Assembly: GCF_011078175.1 (NCBI RefSeq)
Contig: NZ_JAALCJ010000010.1
Coordinates: 52,736-116,735 of the forward strand
Source of the DNA: Enterobacter cloacae
Lineage (GTDB): Bacteria > Pseudomonadota > Gammaproteobacteria > Enterobacterales > Enterobacteriaceae
Reading direction: 5' to 3'
Length of the DNA stretch: 64,000 nucleotides
The notes beneath the pieces were generated by a model. The model worked only from the letters and a program-made list of their open reading frames with translations. It was not told the origin of the DNA and did not search any database. Position 1 is the stretch's first letter, and every line of letters begins with the position of its first letter. The translations under genes and the position numbers were made by a program. This document shows, piece by piece, positions 1-8,362 of the stretch.

Positions 1-2481
1 CTGCAACGGCTCGTCGGTTGCAGGAGCAGTCCAGTCAATCCGGCAGCGATCAGCCGCGCGCTCTCCCCATTTCACCTGTAACGTTCCCTTTTGCCCGTTA
101 GCACGAAGGTAAATCTGGTTCGCCTGCCCGACCATACCAACGCTGTTGCCGTATTCGTCATACGCAGCCGCCCCCAGCGGGATCGGATCTGTGCCTTCAC
201 GAAGCGCGGTAATAAGCATGGCCTGCCCGCGCAGTGTTGCGAAGCGCAGACGAACCATCGCACCCGCTGAGGGTGCAACGCGCTGCTGGGTTGTTTGCAG
301 TTCAGCCTGGTCATTCATATTTTGCGGATCGAGACTCACCACGTTGTACTGATAAGGCATCAGCGCCGGCGCAAGGCCATGCCCAAAGCGGTTGACCGTC
401 GCGCCTTGCCCGCCCATGATTTTTGCGCCATCGGCTCCGGGGGCCTCGACAAGCGCAAAGGTATCGCCGATATAAGGGCCCGGTGTGATGCCACCACGAT
501 GCGCCACCAGCCCTCCCTGTAGCGAGGCGGAGGCCTGCCAGTATTGTGGGGAGACCGAGACTGACGCCGCCCCATTAGCCCAAGGGAAGTTTTTCTGCAC
601 ATTCCCGCCCCAGACCGACTGGCCGCCTTTTTCGTCAGTCGCATAGTTCAGGCTGTAGCTAAGCGGATTGTGCTCGCCATACTGTCCGCTCAGCGTTGTC
701 TGATAGCTGCCCTCTTCATCTTTCACGTGGTTGGCGCTAACGGACAGCAGCGGAGAATAACGGCCGCTGCCGAGTGGAATTGACATCGACAGCGACCACA
801 TCGTCTGGCTCTCAGCCTGCCAGGTAGGTGTCCAGGATGTCGTTGTGCTGTCAGGCGCAAGGCGGTACGTTCGTGCACCGGCCAGACTCAGCGAAATACC
901 GTTCGCGAACGTTTTGTTCCAGCTTATCTGTAACTGCTTGTCTCGCCCCTTGCTGTCGCGATAATCCTGCGTAGAAACAGAGAGATTGAGACTCCCCAGG
1001 ACATCCATCGTCTGGCTGGCGGAAAGCTCGACACGCGAACGCTGACGCCAGGAGGCCGACTGCCACTCGTCTCCAGAGGAAACAGCATTCCGCGCCCCCA
1101 GCACGTCATACAATTCGGCATAGTTGGCTGTCGAATAGCGGTATCCCGCCAGCGCAACTGACGTCCCGGTTTGTGGGAAAAATTTGCTGTAGTTGATGCG
1201 AAACATCCAGCCGTTCTGCCAGCCGTTGTCCATGATCTGAGCATGGGAGAAGGTGCTGTCGACTCCCACCGCGCCCAGCGATGAGCTGTACACGCCGCCA
1301 AGCATTATCGCCTGAAAACCGTTCGCCAGCTGGTTACCCATGTTGAGCGTTAGCGCATTGTTAACCCCCTGCTGCCAGACAATTTCACTAAACACATCGT
1401 CATCGCCCACATCACGCACGCGCCCTACGGTGGCGGAATATTCAAATTGCCCTGCCCGAATGGATTCCGGCAGAGCGGAAAACGGTACGTTGAAGGTACT
1501 TTCACTGCCATCGGCTTCGGTGACGACCACTGTCAGATCGCCAGCAAAATTGGTGGGATAAAGATCGTTAATTTCGAACGCACCCGGCGCAACCGTGGTT
1601 TCGTAAAGCGAAATAGTGCCCTGACGGATGACCACTTTCGCATTGCTATGGGCAATGCCCCGCACGACAGGTGCATAGCCACGCTGCGAATCAGGACGCA
1701 TACGCAGATCGGACGCCATCTGAACACCCCGGAAACTCATCCCGGAAAAAAATCGGCCATCGGTAAAACCCTCTCCCAGCGTCAGTTCACTTCGTAATGG
1801 AAGAACCGCTCGCTGGACATAACGCCGCGCCGTGGTCCAGCGGCTTCCGTAGTCAGTGTCATAGTTCAACGTCGATTGCTGGCGGTAACGCCATAGCCCA
1901 AGGTTAAATCCGCCGTTCAGGCTCAGGTAGGTTGAGTCGGAGGTATCATTGCCCTGCCCCCGCTGGGTTACCCGATACTGGTTCACCATGTAGTTAACTA
2001 ACAGCATGGTTTCACCCGCATCTACCTGGCTTTCATTAACGCCCCCTCGCGGCAGCGTGTTAAGCAAGTTCTGGGGTATGGAGAAATCGAGCCGGGCCTG
2101 CGCAAGAGACCAACTGACGCTTACCGTCTGTAAAGCGGTGCTGGAAGGGCGGTAACACTTTTCGCCCTGGGTCATCGGCTGCATCTTTAAGCCAATGCGG
2201 TCAAGCAAGTCCCGGCTAAAGCAAGGCGTAACCCCTGCGCCATCTGGCGAAAACGTCACGTCTTCCTGCGACAGGCGCTGCTGATTGATATACACATCAA
2301 GCGAGTAATTCCCGGGCTTTATCAATGTGTCGCGATCTAAGCGCTGGAGATCTTGCTGGCTTAATCCCATGCCGCGCAGGAGGTCTGCATCAAAAAAGAC
2401 GTCCTGTTTGTCCGCTTCACAGGAGAATGTGGTCGCCAGTAAAACACCGGACAGCGAGAGGAGACCGGGTGAGCGCATCAT
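1..2481 (-). CDS. Fimbrial outer membrane usher (FimD/PapC family), 3' end cut by window
   Basis: Outer membrane usher that would receive chaperone-subunit complexes and assemble and secrete the fimbria. Reading the minus strand gives an unbroken frame of 827 codons from ATG at 2481 to the window edge. It has a signal peptide (starting MMRSPGLLSL), an N-terminal periplasmic domain, a long beta-barrel region and late C-terminal domain sequence (a Cys near the edge), so only a few dozen residues are probably missing. GGGGAGG lies 5 bases before the start; a second ATG directly follows and cannot be excluded. The gene starts 16 bases after the chaperone stop, as in a fimbrial operon. An adhesin gene probably lies beyond the edge (inference). 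Confidence 0.93.
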   Translation of the reverse strand, partial: MMRSPGLLSLSGVLLATTFSCEADKQDVFFDADLLRGMGLSQQDLQRLDRDTLIKPGNYSLDVYINQQRLSQEDVTFSPDGAGVTPCFSRDLLDRIGLKMQPMTQGEKCYRPSSTALQTVSVSWSLAQARLDFSIPQNLLNTLPRGGVNESQVDAGETMLLVNYMVNQYRVTQRGQGNDTSDSTYLSLNGGFNLGLWRYRQQSTLNYDTDYGSRWTTARRYVQRAVLPLRSELTLGEGFTDGRFFSGMSFRGVQMASDLRMRPDSQRGYAPVVRGIAHSNAKVVIRQGTISLYETTVAPGAFEINDLYPTNFAGDLTVVVTEADGSESTFNVPFSALPESIRAGQFEYSATVGRVRDVGDDDVFSEIVWQQGVNNALTLNMGNQLANGFQAIMLGGVYSSSLGAVGVDSTFSHAQIMDNGWQNGWMFRINYSKFFPQTGTSVALAGYRYSTANYAELYDVLGARNAVSSGDEWQSASWRQRSRVELSASQTMDVLGSLNLSVSTQDYRDSKGRDKQLQISWNKTFANGISLSLAGARTYRLAPDSTTTSWTPTWQAESQTMWSLSMSIPLGSGRYSPLLSVSANHVKDEEGSYQTTLSGQYGEHNPLSYSLNYATDEKGGQSVWGGNVQKNFPWANGAASVSVSPQYWQASASLQGGLVAHRGGITPGPYIGDTFALVEAPGADGAKIMGGQGATVNRFGHGLAPALMPYQYNVVSLDPQNMNDQAELQTTQQRVAPSAGAMVRLRFATLRGQAMLITALREGTDPIPLGAAAYDEYGNSVGMVGQANQIYLRANGQKGTLQVKWGERAADRCRIDWTAPATDEPLQ

Positions 2482-2497
2482 GTTCACCTCCCCGTAT

Positions 2498-3217
2498 CTA
2501 TTGCGGCATTGTCACGGTATGGCTGACGGCAGCACCGTAATCATTGATGGCATAAAGCGTAATAGTGCCACCCTTTACTACAGGTAACGCCCAGCGCGTT
2601 GAGCCGAAAGGTGCAATCATCCCAGGCTGTCCCACCGGCGTTTTACGTGTTCCCGTGACAATGTCCGCATTGCGCAGAGAGATATGGTAAGGCGTAGGGT
2701 TCGTCAGCACGATCGCATCGTTAAGCTTCTCAATGCGTAACGCCGTCAACGCCTGGCTGGCATCTCCGGCGAGCCCGTCCGGACGGTAAAAAATCTTCAG
2801 CCGACTTTTCACCACCAGCGCGAGACGATTCTTTTCAGCGTCAGCAGATTTGATCGCCGGATATTGCATAAAGTTAAACCAGAATACAGATTCACGATCT
2901 TGTGGCAGTCCCTTCCCGGTAAATTTAAGACGTAACGCGTGACCCGAATTTGCATTCATGCGAAATAATTGTGGCAATGCAATAAAGGGGGCATCGGCAT
3001 TATCAACCGTCGAGTCCGGATTATTGATATCCATCCAGACCTGAACCAACATCGGCACATCGCCATTGTTGCTAAATTCCACCGTTTTTTCTTTTGCGCT
3101 GGCAGGATAAATTATCCTGTTACCCTTCAGGACTACACTGGAATATAATGCGGTTGAAAATAAGAGACAAAAAATAAAAGTCAGAAGCGACCCTATCGCT
3201 TTATATTGGATATTCAT
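2498..3217 (-). CDS. Periplasmic fimbrial chaperone (PapD/FimC family)
   Basis: Periplasmic chaperone that folds fimbrial subunits by donor-strand complementation and delivers them to the usher. About 239 residues. A signal peptide (MNIQYKAIGSLLTF...) is followed by the first immunoglobulin-like domain with a typical motif, RIIYPASAKEKTVEFSNNG, and the conserved FWFNFMQYPA segment and basic residues expected of the subunit-binding cleft. I chose ATG 3217 because it begins a proper signal peptide; a GTG 14 codons upstream lies inside the terminator-like hairpin at 3250-3270. It is second in the operon subunit-chaperone-usher, and that hairpin probably lowers its expression relative to the subunit. 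Confidence 0.92.
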   Translation of the reverse strand: MNIQYKAIGSLLTFIFCLLFSTALYSSVVLKGNRIIYPASAKEKTVEFSNNGDVPMLVQVWMDINNPDSTVDNADAPFIALPQLFRMNANSGHALRLKFTGKGLPQDRESVFWFNFMQYPAIKSADAEKNRLALVVKSRLKIFYRPDGLAGDASQALTALRIEKLNDAIVLTNPTPYHISLRNADIVTGTRKTPVGQPGMIAPFGSTRWALPVVKGGTITLYAINDYGAAVSHTVTMPQ

Positions 3218-3235
3218 AAGCGGACGCCTGTTATT

Positions 3236-3270
3236 AAAAAGCAGAAAACGGCGCTGCACAGGGCAGCGCC
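3236..3270 (-). terminator. Intercistronic terminator/attenuator after the fimbrial subunit gene
   Basis: On the minus strand GGCGCTGC pairs perfectly with GCAGCGCC (arms 3263-3270 and 3250-3257, 5-base loop) and is followed by GTTTTC and then TTTTT. It lies 10 bases past the subunit stop and before the chaperone start. This is the usual place for partial termination or mRNA protection, giving excess major subunit over chaperone and usher (inference). Confidence 0.7.
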
Positions 3271-3279
3271 ACAGCCTTG

Positions 3280-3825
3280 TTACAGGTAAGTCACAGCAAA
3301 TTGCGCGCTGGCTTCCACGGCACCGGCAGTTGCACCGCCAGCTGCGGAGTAATAACGTGCCGTCATATCAAACGTTGCCGAACTCTGGCCAGCCTCTCCA
3401 CCTATCGTTTTAGCAGCGGTTTTTGCGTCACCGCTGGTAAAATCGAGCGGTGAAGTTCCATCCAGCAGTTGAATCGCCACGTTGGTCGCCGGGCTGGCAG
3501 ACGCAATGTTTTTCAGGTTAGTCCCATCAATATTAGTGCTAACAAAACGGATTTTTGCCTGTTTTGATACAGACGTTGCGCTGACATCACATCCGCTCAG
3601 CGTGACGGTAAATGGCGTTTCACCTGCGCTTGATCCCGCGCCCACTAGCGTGCTTTTACTGACTGTTGGCAGAAGCACAACCGGATATGATTCAGAACCA
3701 TTTATTTGAATGGTACAGGTTTGATCGGTTACTTCACCTAAAAAACGCACGGTGTTATCTGCATATACAATATTATTAACGCCTGCAAATATAACGGCCG
3801 TTGCAATTAATGTTTTAATTTTCAT
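3280..3825 (-). CDS. Major fimbrial subunit (type 1 FimA-like pilin)
   Basis: Structural pilin polymerised outside the cell by the chaperone-usher pathway. 181 residues, a normal FimA-type length. The signal peptide ends near VYADNT. The mature protein begins TVRFLGEVTDQTCTIQ with the first cysteine of the conserved disulphide; the second is in VTLSGCDV. The C-terminus FAVTYL has the penultimate tyrosine typical of subunits recognised by the chaperone. AAGGAG is well placed before ATG 3825. First gene of the operon, followed by a terminator-like hairpin. Closest family is type 1 fimbriae; the exact fimbrial type cannot be assigned from this alone. Confidence 0.93.
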   Translation of the reverse strand: MKIKTLIATAVIFAGVNNIVYADNTVRFLGEVTDQTCTIQINGSESYPVVLLPTVSKSTLVGAGSSAGETPFTVTLSGCDVSATSVSKQAKIRFVSTNIDGTNLKNIASASPATNVAIQLLDGTSPLDFTSGDAKTAAKTIGGEAGQSSATFDMTARYYSAAGGATAGAVEASAQFAVTYL

Positions 3826-4310
3826 TTTGCGAACTCCTTAAAAAATCGCATGACCAGATAAGTATTTCATCTGGGTGTAAATGCGCCGGCAAGTTAACAA
3901 TACCCATAATAACTAAAGGTGTAAAGATGTAAGAAATGTTAACAGGCAAAGGAAAAAGATAATGCGGGGAGATAATATTATATTCATCCCATTCACAGAA
4001 CAAATATAACAAGCCTAAAAAATAAGCGTGGTGTTGCGCGATTTTTATCGGGGAACACGATAACTGCATGATTCATGCTAATGTTTTAAATGCAACACGG
4101 CAAGAAGGTCATATAAACCCAGTGATTATATTTTTTAAAAAATGAATTAAATTCTCGTTAATCCGTTTAATCTCATCCACGCACAATATGAATAAACTTT
4201 AAATCATCATTGTTAATGATGTTTTTATTTTAACAGAGTTTATCGCAGATCACATTTTACGGCTTCCGCCCACAGTGGACTGAACCCATAGCCAGGGGTT
4301 TCCTGTAGAC
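3826..4310. other. AT-rich intergenic region upstream of the fimbrial operon
   Basis: About 485 bases without a convincing gene, much richer in A+T than its surroundings, as is common for H-NS-silenced fimbrial promoters (inference). It holds a 13-base palindrome GCATGATTCATGC at 4066-4078 and flanking inverted arms GTGTTGC (4031-4037) and GCAACAC (4092-4098). I saw no recombinase gene and no paired inverted repeats of the fimS type, so phase switching by inversion is not supported. The fimbrial promoter itself could not be pinpointed. Confidence 0.5.
4205..4231 (+). terminator. Orphan terminator-like hairpin on the plus strand
   Basis: CATCATT (4205-4211) pairs with AATGATG (4215-4221) around a GTT loop and is followed by TTTTTATTTT. 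No plus-strand gene ends here, so it either ends an unrecognised short transcript or is fortuitous in AT-rich DNA. Confidence 0.3.
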
Positions 4311-4337
4311 AAAAAAAGCGAGTCATCAGACTCGCTT
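4311..4337 (-). terminator. sodA rho-independent terminator
   Basis: On the minus strand AAGCGAGTC, loop TGAT, GACTCGCTT, followed by a run of Ts. It starts about 20 bases after the sodA stop codon. Confidence 0.88.
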
Positions 4338-4358
4338 CTCACAGGCATCAATGCAACC

Positions 4359-4979
4359 TTATTTTTTAGCGGCGAAACGCGCTGCTGCTTCGTCCCAGTT
4401 CACCACATCCCAGAAGGCTTTGATGTAGTCAGGGCGACGGTTCTGGAACTTCAGGTAATAAGCGTGTTCCCACACGTCCAGACCCAGGATTGGGAAACCG
4501 GATGCGCCAGAAATCGCTTCACCCATCAGCGGGGAGTCCTGGTTAGCAGTGGAAACCACCGCCAGTTTGTCACCCTTCAGCACCAGCCACGCCCAGCCAG
4601 AGCCGAAACGGGTTGCAGCGGCTTTTTCGAATTCCGCTTTAAAGTTGTCAACGGAACCGAAGTCACGCTCGATAGCCGCTTTCAGGTCGCCCTGAAGGAT
4701 AGTACCGGTTTTCAGGCCTTTCCAGAACAGGCTGTGGTTAGCGTGGCCGCCCGCGTTGTTGCGCAGCACGGTTTTCTTGTCCGCTGGCAGCTGGTCCAGC
4801 TTGGTGATCAGCTCTTCAACAGGCAGATTAGCGAACTCTGGCAGGCTTTCCAGCGCAGCATTCGCGTTGTTTACATAGGTCTGGTGGTGTTTAGTGTGAT
4901 GGATTTCCATCGTCTGCTTGTCGAAATGCGGTTCCAGTGCGTCGTAGGCATACGGCAGGGATGGCAGTGTATAACTCAT
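4359..4979 (-). CDS. sodA: Superoxide dismutase [Mn]
   Basis: Cytoplasmic manganese superoxide dismutase that converts superoxide to hydrogen peroxide and oxygen. 206 residues, the usual SodA length. Metal ligands are visible as His27 (MEIH), His82 (GGHANH) and the Asp and His of LDVWEHAYY near 168-172. The start is the ATG of MSYTLPSL at 4979, preceded by GGAGAGGATT; an ATG four codons upstream would put the ribosome site inside the gene. A Fur-type site lies upstream and a terminator downstream. The rhaT neighbour is as in E. coli. Confidence 0.98.
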   Translation of the reverse strand: MSYTLPSLPYAYDALEPHFDKQTMEIHHTKHHQTYVNNANAALESLPEFANLPVEELITKLDQLPADKKTVLRNNAGGHANHSLFWKGLKTGTILQGDLKAAIERDFGSVDNFKAEFEKAAATRFGSGWAWLVLKGDKLAVVSTANQDSPLMGEAISGASGFPILGLDVWEHAYYLKFQNRRPDYIKAFWDVVNWDEAAARFAAKK

Positions 4980-5054
4980 AATCCTCTCCATTATTGTCGG
5001 GCGGCACAGCTGTTAATGCCGCGTAAGCAGTTGGTTCATTATAGTTAATTAAAT

Positions 5055-5073
5055 GATATTGAAAATGATTATC
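5055..5073 (-). promoter_or_regulatory. Fur box upstream of sodA
   Basis: Read on the minus strand, GATAATCATTTTCAATATC matches the 19-base Fur consensus GATAATGATAATCATTATC at 15 positions. It sits about 75-95 bases before the sodA start, in line with known Fur repression of sodA by iron in E. coli. Confidence 0.75.
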
Positions 5074-5122
5074 AATGCCGTAGTTTTTATAAGGTTATTC
5101 GTATTTTGATAAATGACAGAAT

Positions 5123-5221
5123 TGTGAGTCTGCTCACGTGCTTAACGTGCTGATTGCCATCCTGAACAAAAGTGCGGCAACCTTCTGAAGGTTCCCAAAC
5201 CGCCTCATTTTTACACTCATC
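5123..5221 (+). promoter_or_regulatory. rhaT promoter with CRP and RhaS-type sites
   Basis: TGTGA GTCTGC TCACG at 5123-5138 is a near-consensus CRP site. Two candidate RhaS half-sites follow: CTTAACGTGCTGATTGC (5141-5157, sharing the TTGC end with the rhaB site) and GCGGCAACCTTCTGAAG (5174-5190, sharing the GAAG end), separated by 16 bases. TTACACTCATC starts at 5211. Every distance between these elements is identical to that in the rhaB promoter (8237-8335). The perfect 7-1-7 inverted repeat AACCTTCTGAAGGTT (5179-5193) overlaps the second half-site. Confidence 0.72.
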
Positions 5222-5267
5222 AAGTCGGCGGGAAGCCTCCGGCTATAAAAACGATGAGGATGTAAAA

Positions 5268-6302
5268 ATGAATCATGCGATTACGATGGGTATCTTCTGG
5301 CATTTGATAGGCGCGGCCAGTGCAGCCTGTTTCTATGCCCCGTTTAAAAAGGTGAAAGGCTGGTCATGGGAAACCATGTGGTCCGTAGGCGGTACCGTGT
5401 CCTGGCTGATTTTGCCGTGGACAATCAGCGCCATGCTGCTGCCCGATTTCTGGGGCTACTTCTCCTCCTTCAACGCCTCCACCCTGCTACCGGTATTCCT
5501 GTTTGGCGCGATGTGGGGCATCGGTAATATCAACTACGGCCTCACCATGCGCTACCTCGGCATGTCGATGGGGATTGGCATCGCGATTGGCATTACGCTG
5601 ATTGTTGGCACCCTGATGACGCCAATCCTCAACGGCCACTTCGACGTGCTGATCAACACTCAGGGCGGGCGAATGACGCTGCTGGGCGTGCTGGTGGCGG
5701 TGATCGGCGTGGGCATCGTCACCCGCGCAGGCCAGCTGAAAGAACGCAAGATGGGCATCAAAGCCGAAGAGTTCAACCTGAAGAAAGGGCTGCTGCTGGC
5801 GGTGATGTGCGGCGTCTTCTCGGCAGGCATGTCGTTCGCCATGAACGCCGCCAAACCAATGCACGACGCCGCTGCGGCGCTGGGCGTTGACCCGCTGTAC
5901 GCTGCCCTGCCAAGCTACGTAGTGATCATGGGCGGCGGCGCGCTGGTAAACCTCGGCTTCTGCTTCATTCGTCTGGCAAAAGTGAAGAACCTGTCAGTAA
6001 AAGCCGACTTCTCGCTGGCAAAACCGCTGATCGTCACCAACGTCCTGCTTTCCGCCCTCGGCGGCCTGATGTGGTATCTGCAATTCTTCTTCTACGCCTG
6101 GGGTCACGCCAGTATTCCGGCGCAGTATGACTACATGAGCTGGATGCTGCACATGAGCTTCTACGTGCTGTGCGGTGGACTGGTTGGGCTGGTGCTAAAG
6201 GAGTGGAACAATGCCGGACGTCGCCCGGTTGGCGTCCTGAGTCTGGGTTGCGTGGTAATTATTATCGCCGCTAACATTGTTGGCCTCGGTATGGCGAACT
6301 GA
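5268..6302 (+). CDS. rhaT: L-rhamnose-proton symporter
   Basis: Inner-membrane transporter of the drug/metabolite superfamily that imports L-rhamnose (and L-lyxose in E. coli) with H+. 344 residues with about ten hydrophobic helices, the same length as E. coli RhaT, beginning [23 protein letters not shown] 5268 was chosen because GAGGA lies 9 bases upstream and the N-terminus matches the family. It runs convergently into rhaR with no spacer: the two stop codons abut at 6302/6303. The promoter carries CRP and RhaS-type sites. An ABC importer for the same sugar is encoded 7 kb away. Confidence 0.97.
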   Translation: MNHAITMGIFWHLIGAASAACFYAPFKKVKGWSWETMWSVGGTVSWLILPWTISAMLLPDFWGYFSSFNASTLLPVFLFGAMWGIGNINYGLTMRYLGMSMGIGIAIGITLIVGTLMTPILNGHFDVLINTQGGRMTLLGVLVAVIGVGIVTRAGQLKERKMGIKAEEFNLKKGLLLAVMCGVFSAGMSFAMNAAKPMHDAAAALGVDPLYAALPSYVVIMGGGALVNLGFCFIRLAKVKNLSVKADFSLAKPLIVTNVLLSALGGLMWYLQFFFYAWGHASIPAQYDYMSWMLHMSFYVLCGGLVGLVLKEWNNAGRRPVGVLSLGCVVIIIAANIVGLGMAN

Positions 6303-7151
6303 TTACGCGGCCTTTCGACTGCGATGACGCCACTGAACCGGCGTCATCCCCACCTCGCGGTTAAACACCACCGAAAAGTAGTTACTGTCCTCAAAGCCGC
6401 AGCGCATCGCCACTTCACTGACCATCAGCTCCGTATGCTGTAACAGATACTGAGCATGGCAAACGCGCAGCTGGCGCAGATAGTGGTTTACCGTCATCCC
6501 CGTCTGGGTGCGGAACTGCTGGCGTAGCGCGCGCTCGCTGCACTGCTCCTGCTCGCAGAATTTTTCCAGCACGAAACTCTTGTTCAGGCTGCCCGCAAGC
6601 CGGGTGATTAGCTTATCCAGCAGCGCTTCCTGCGTAGTCGCATAGGGATTATCCGTGGCGTAACGATGGCGCTTCAGGGTCATCACCAGCTGGGCAAAAA
6701 GCAGCTCCGACATCTGGTTTGCCACCGGATCGCTCTTCTGGCTCTCCTGCTCCAGCTGGGAAATGGTCTGGCGCACCTGAGCCATGCCGTTGCTGCTTAA
6801 GCGCCAGTGCGGTTCGCCTCTGGCATCATGAAATCCGGGGATATTGCCCGCCCAGTCGACATTCAATTTAAGCCTGTCAGGGCAGTAGATGACGTTCTGC
6901 AACACCAGATCGTTAACCGAGGCGTAGGAGTGTTTATCTTCAGCGCGAATATAAAACAGGTCTCCGCGCGTGATGCGGTAGGGACGGTCGTTGAGGACGT
7001 GCAGGCCGTTGCCCCGCCACACCAGCACCAGCTCGCAAAACTCGTGGGTGTGCTCGGCAAAGACGTTTTGCGGGTAGCGGTCGGCCACCGCGACGGCCTG
7101 ACTCGCGGAGGCAAAAAAATCATCTTTGCGAAGAATGAGCTGAGCAGCCAC
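6303..7151 (-). CDS. rhaR: L-rhamnose-responsive activator of rhaSR
   Basis: AraC/XylS-family activator that binds L-rhamnose through an N-terminal cupin domain (about residues 20-160; [16 protein letters not shown] and a double-stranded beta-helix pattern) and DNA through two helix-turn-helix motifs near the C-terminus (about 180-280, ending [24 protein letters not shown]). 282 residues, equal to E. coli RhaR. It follows rhaS by 73 bases on the minus strand. It is known in E. coli to activate the rhaSR promoter, making the rha cascade. Confidence 0.96.
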   Translation of the reverse strand: MAAQLILRKDDFFASASQAVAVADRYPQNVFAEHTHEFCELVLVWRGNGLHVLNDRPYRITRGDLFYIRAEDKHSYASVNDLVLQNVIYCPDRLKLNVDWAGNIPGFHDARGEPHWRLSSNGMAQVRQTISQLEQESQKSDPVANQMSELLFAQLVMTLKRHRYATDNPYATTQEALLDKLITRLAGSLNKSFVLEKFCEQEQCSERALRQQFRTQTGMTVNHYLRQLRVCHAQYLLQHTELMVSEVAMRCGFEDSNYFSVVFNREVGMTPVQWRHRSRKAA

Positions 7152-7224
7152 ACCACAACCTCTACGGCGAATAACCGGACATTATTAGCCTTTTTGCAGC
7201 AAAAAAACGGTGACTGCCCTCGCG

Positions 7225-8061
7225 TTACTGAAGCAACGCGTCTTTCCCCTGACGGATATCGCGCGGCGACCAGCTAAATTCCCGACGAAACAGCGTCGAA
7301 AAGTGGTTACTGTCGCCGAAACCGCAGCGATAGGCGATATCGGTGACGCTTTCGTCGGTATGACGTAAAAGGTGACGCGCTTTGATCAGGCGCAGACGGT
7401 TAAGGTAACGCTGCGGCGTCAGGCCGGTATGCTGCTTGAGCTGGCGATGCAGCGTGCGCAGCGAGAGCGAAAAGTCATCTGCCAGCGTTTCCCAACAGAC
7501 ATCTTCGGCGAAGTGATCTTCCAGCCAGGCCATCAGCTGGTTCAGGCGCGCGTCGTTATTTTCCAGCCCTTCCACCAGGCTGCTGCGGCGCAGCAGCACC
7601 AGCAGCTGCATAAACAGCAGCTCGCGAGTGGCAATCGCGTGCGTCTCCTGCCCGTCCTCGCTTTGCTCCATCTGGCTCACCAGCTGACGCACCTGCTGCA
7701 ATGTGGACTGATTCACCCGCCAGTGCGACGGATAGTGTCCGTCTTTCTCCTGCGGCAACAGCTGATTCAGCCCGGAGAGAAACTGGAACGCATCCGGAGA
7801 ACGATAAAGCACATTAGTCAGGCACAGGTTGTCGGTATGTTCATACAGGTGCCTGTCGTGGTCGCGCACGAAGCACACCGTACCGCCGCTGATGGTATAC
7901 GGCTGACCGTTAAACACGTGGATGCCCGTTCCGTGCTCAACAATCACAATTTCATGAAAATCATGATGATGTTCCGGGAACGCAGCCTGAGGAAGCCGTG
8001 GCTCAATCGCGACGGGAGAGGCCCCCGAAGGAAAAAAATCGATGCTGTGCAGTACGGTCAT
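7225..8061 (-). CDS. rhaS: L-rhamnose-responsive activator of rhaBAD and rhaT
   Basis: AraC-family activator, 278 residues, the E. coli length, starting [13 protein letters not shown]. The cupin sensor contains [19 protein letters not shown]; the C-terminal double helix-turn-helix contains [16 protein letters not shown] and [19 protein letters not shown] 8061 is preferred over an upstream start five codons earlier because of the family N-terminus. It is divergent from rhaB across a 301-base control region that contains a good RhaS site. Known role: rhamnose-dependent activation of rhaBAD and rhaT together with CRP. Confidence 0.96.
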   Translation of the reverse strand: MTVLHSIDFFPSGASPVAIEPRLPQAAFPEHHHDFHEIVIVEHGTGIHVFNGQPYTISGGTVCFVRDHDRHLYEHTDNLCLTNVLYRSPDAFQFLSGLNQLLPQEKDGHYPSHWRVNQSTLQQVRQLVSQMEQSEDGQETHAIATRELLFMQLLVLLRRSSLVEGLENNDARLNQLMAWLEDHFAEDVCWETLADDFSLSLRTLHRQLKQHTGLTPQRYLNRLRLIKARHLLRHTDESVTDIAYRCGFGDSNHFSTLFRREFSWSPRDIRQGKDALLQ

Positions 8062-8175
8062 AACGGCCCCCACCAATGAGAAAAGTTCTCAAAATAGTAA
8101 TTAAGGCCTTCCTCGCTCACCTTAAATTTTTGACAGCAAACCGCGCAAAAGCTGCCGGTTTTTCAAGAAACGGGC

Positions 8176-8206
8176 GGAAAGATCGGGAAATGCGGTCAGC
8201 GTCACA
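8176..8206 (-). promoter_or_regulatory. Candidate CRP and RhaR-type sites of the rhaSR promoter
   Basis: On the minus strand TGTGA CGCTGA CCGCA (8206-8191) resembles a CRP site, followed by ATCTTTCC (8183-8176), a string shared with E. coli Rha activator half-sites as I remember them. They lie about 115-145 bases before the rhaS start. The full RhaR repeat was not resolved. Confidence 0.45.
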
Positions 8207-8236
8207 CTGCCTGTAAACCCCGCCATTACTGGAAAC

Positions 8237-8335
8237 TGTGAACTCCCTCACGTTCATCTTTGCTTTCTTGCCAGCGCGAGATTTGGGCTGTCAGTGGCGA
8301 GAAGGTGGCTATTTCTTCCCTTTCTTACACTCATC
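8237..8335 (+). promoter_or_regulatory. rhaBAD promoter: CRP site, RhaS half-sites, -10 region
   Basis: CRP site TGTGA ACTCCC TCACG at 8237-8252. RhaS half-sites CATCTTTGCTTTCTTGC (8255-8271) and CTGTCAGTGGCGAGAAG (8288-8304) are separated by 16 bases and match the E. coli half-sites closely. TTACACTCATC at 8325-8335 holds the likely -10. The CRP centre falls about 93 bases before the inferred start site, the position known in E. coli. Confidence 0.85.
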
Positions 8336-8362
8336 GCTAATGACTTAAGAAAGGACCCGACC

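Noticed and set aside
3826..4310. Invertible phase-variation promoter of the fimbrial operon
   Set aside because: No recombinase gene and no long inverted repeats bracketing a promoter-sized segment were seen.
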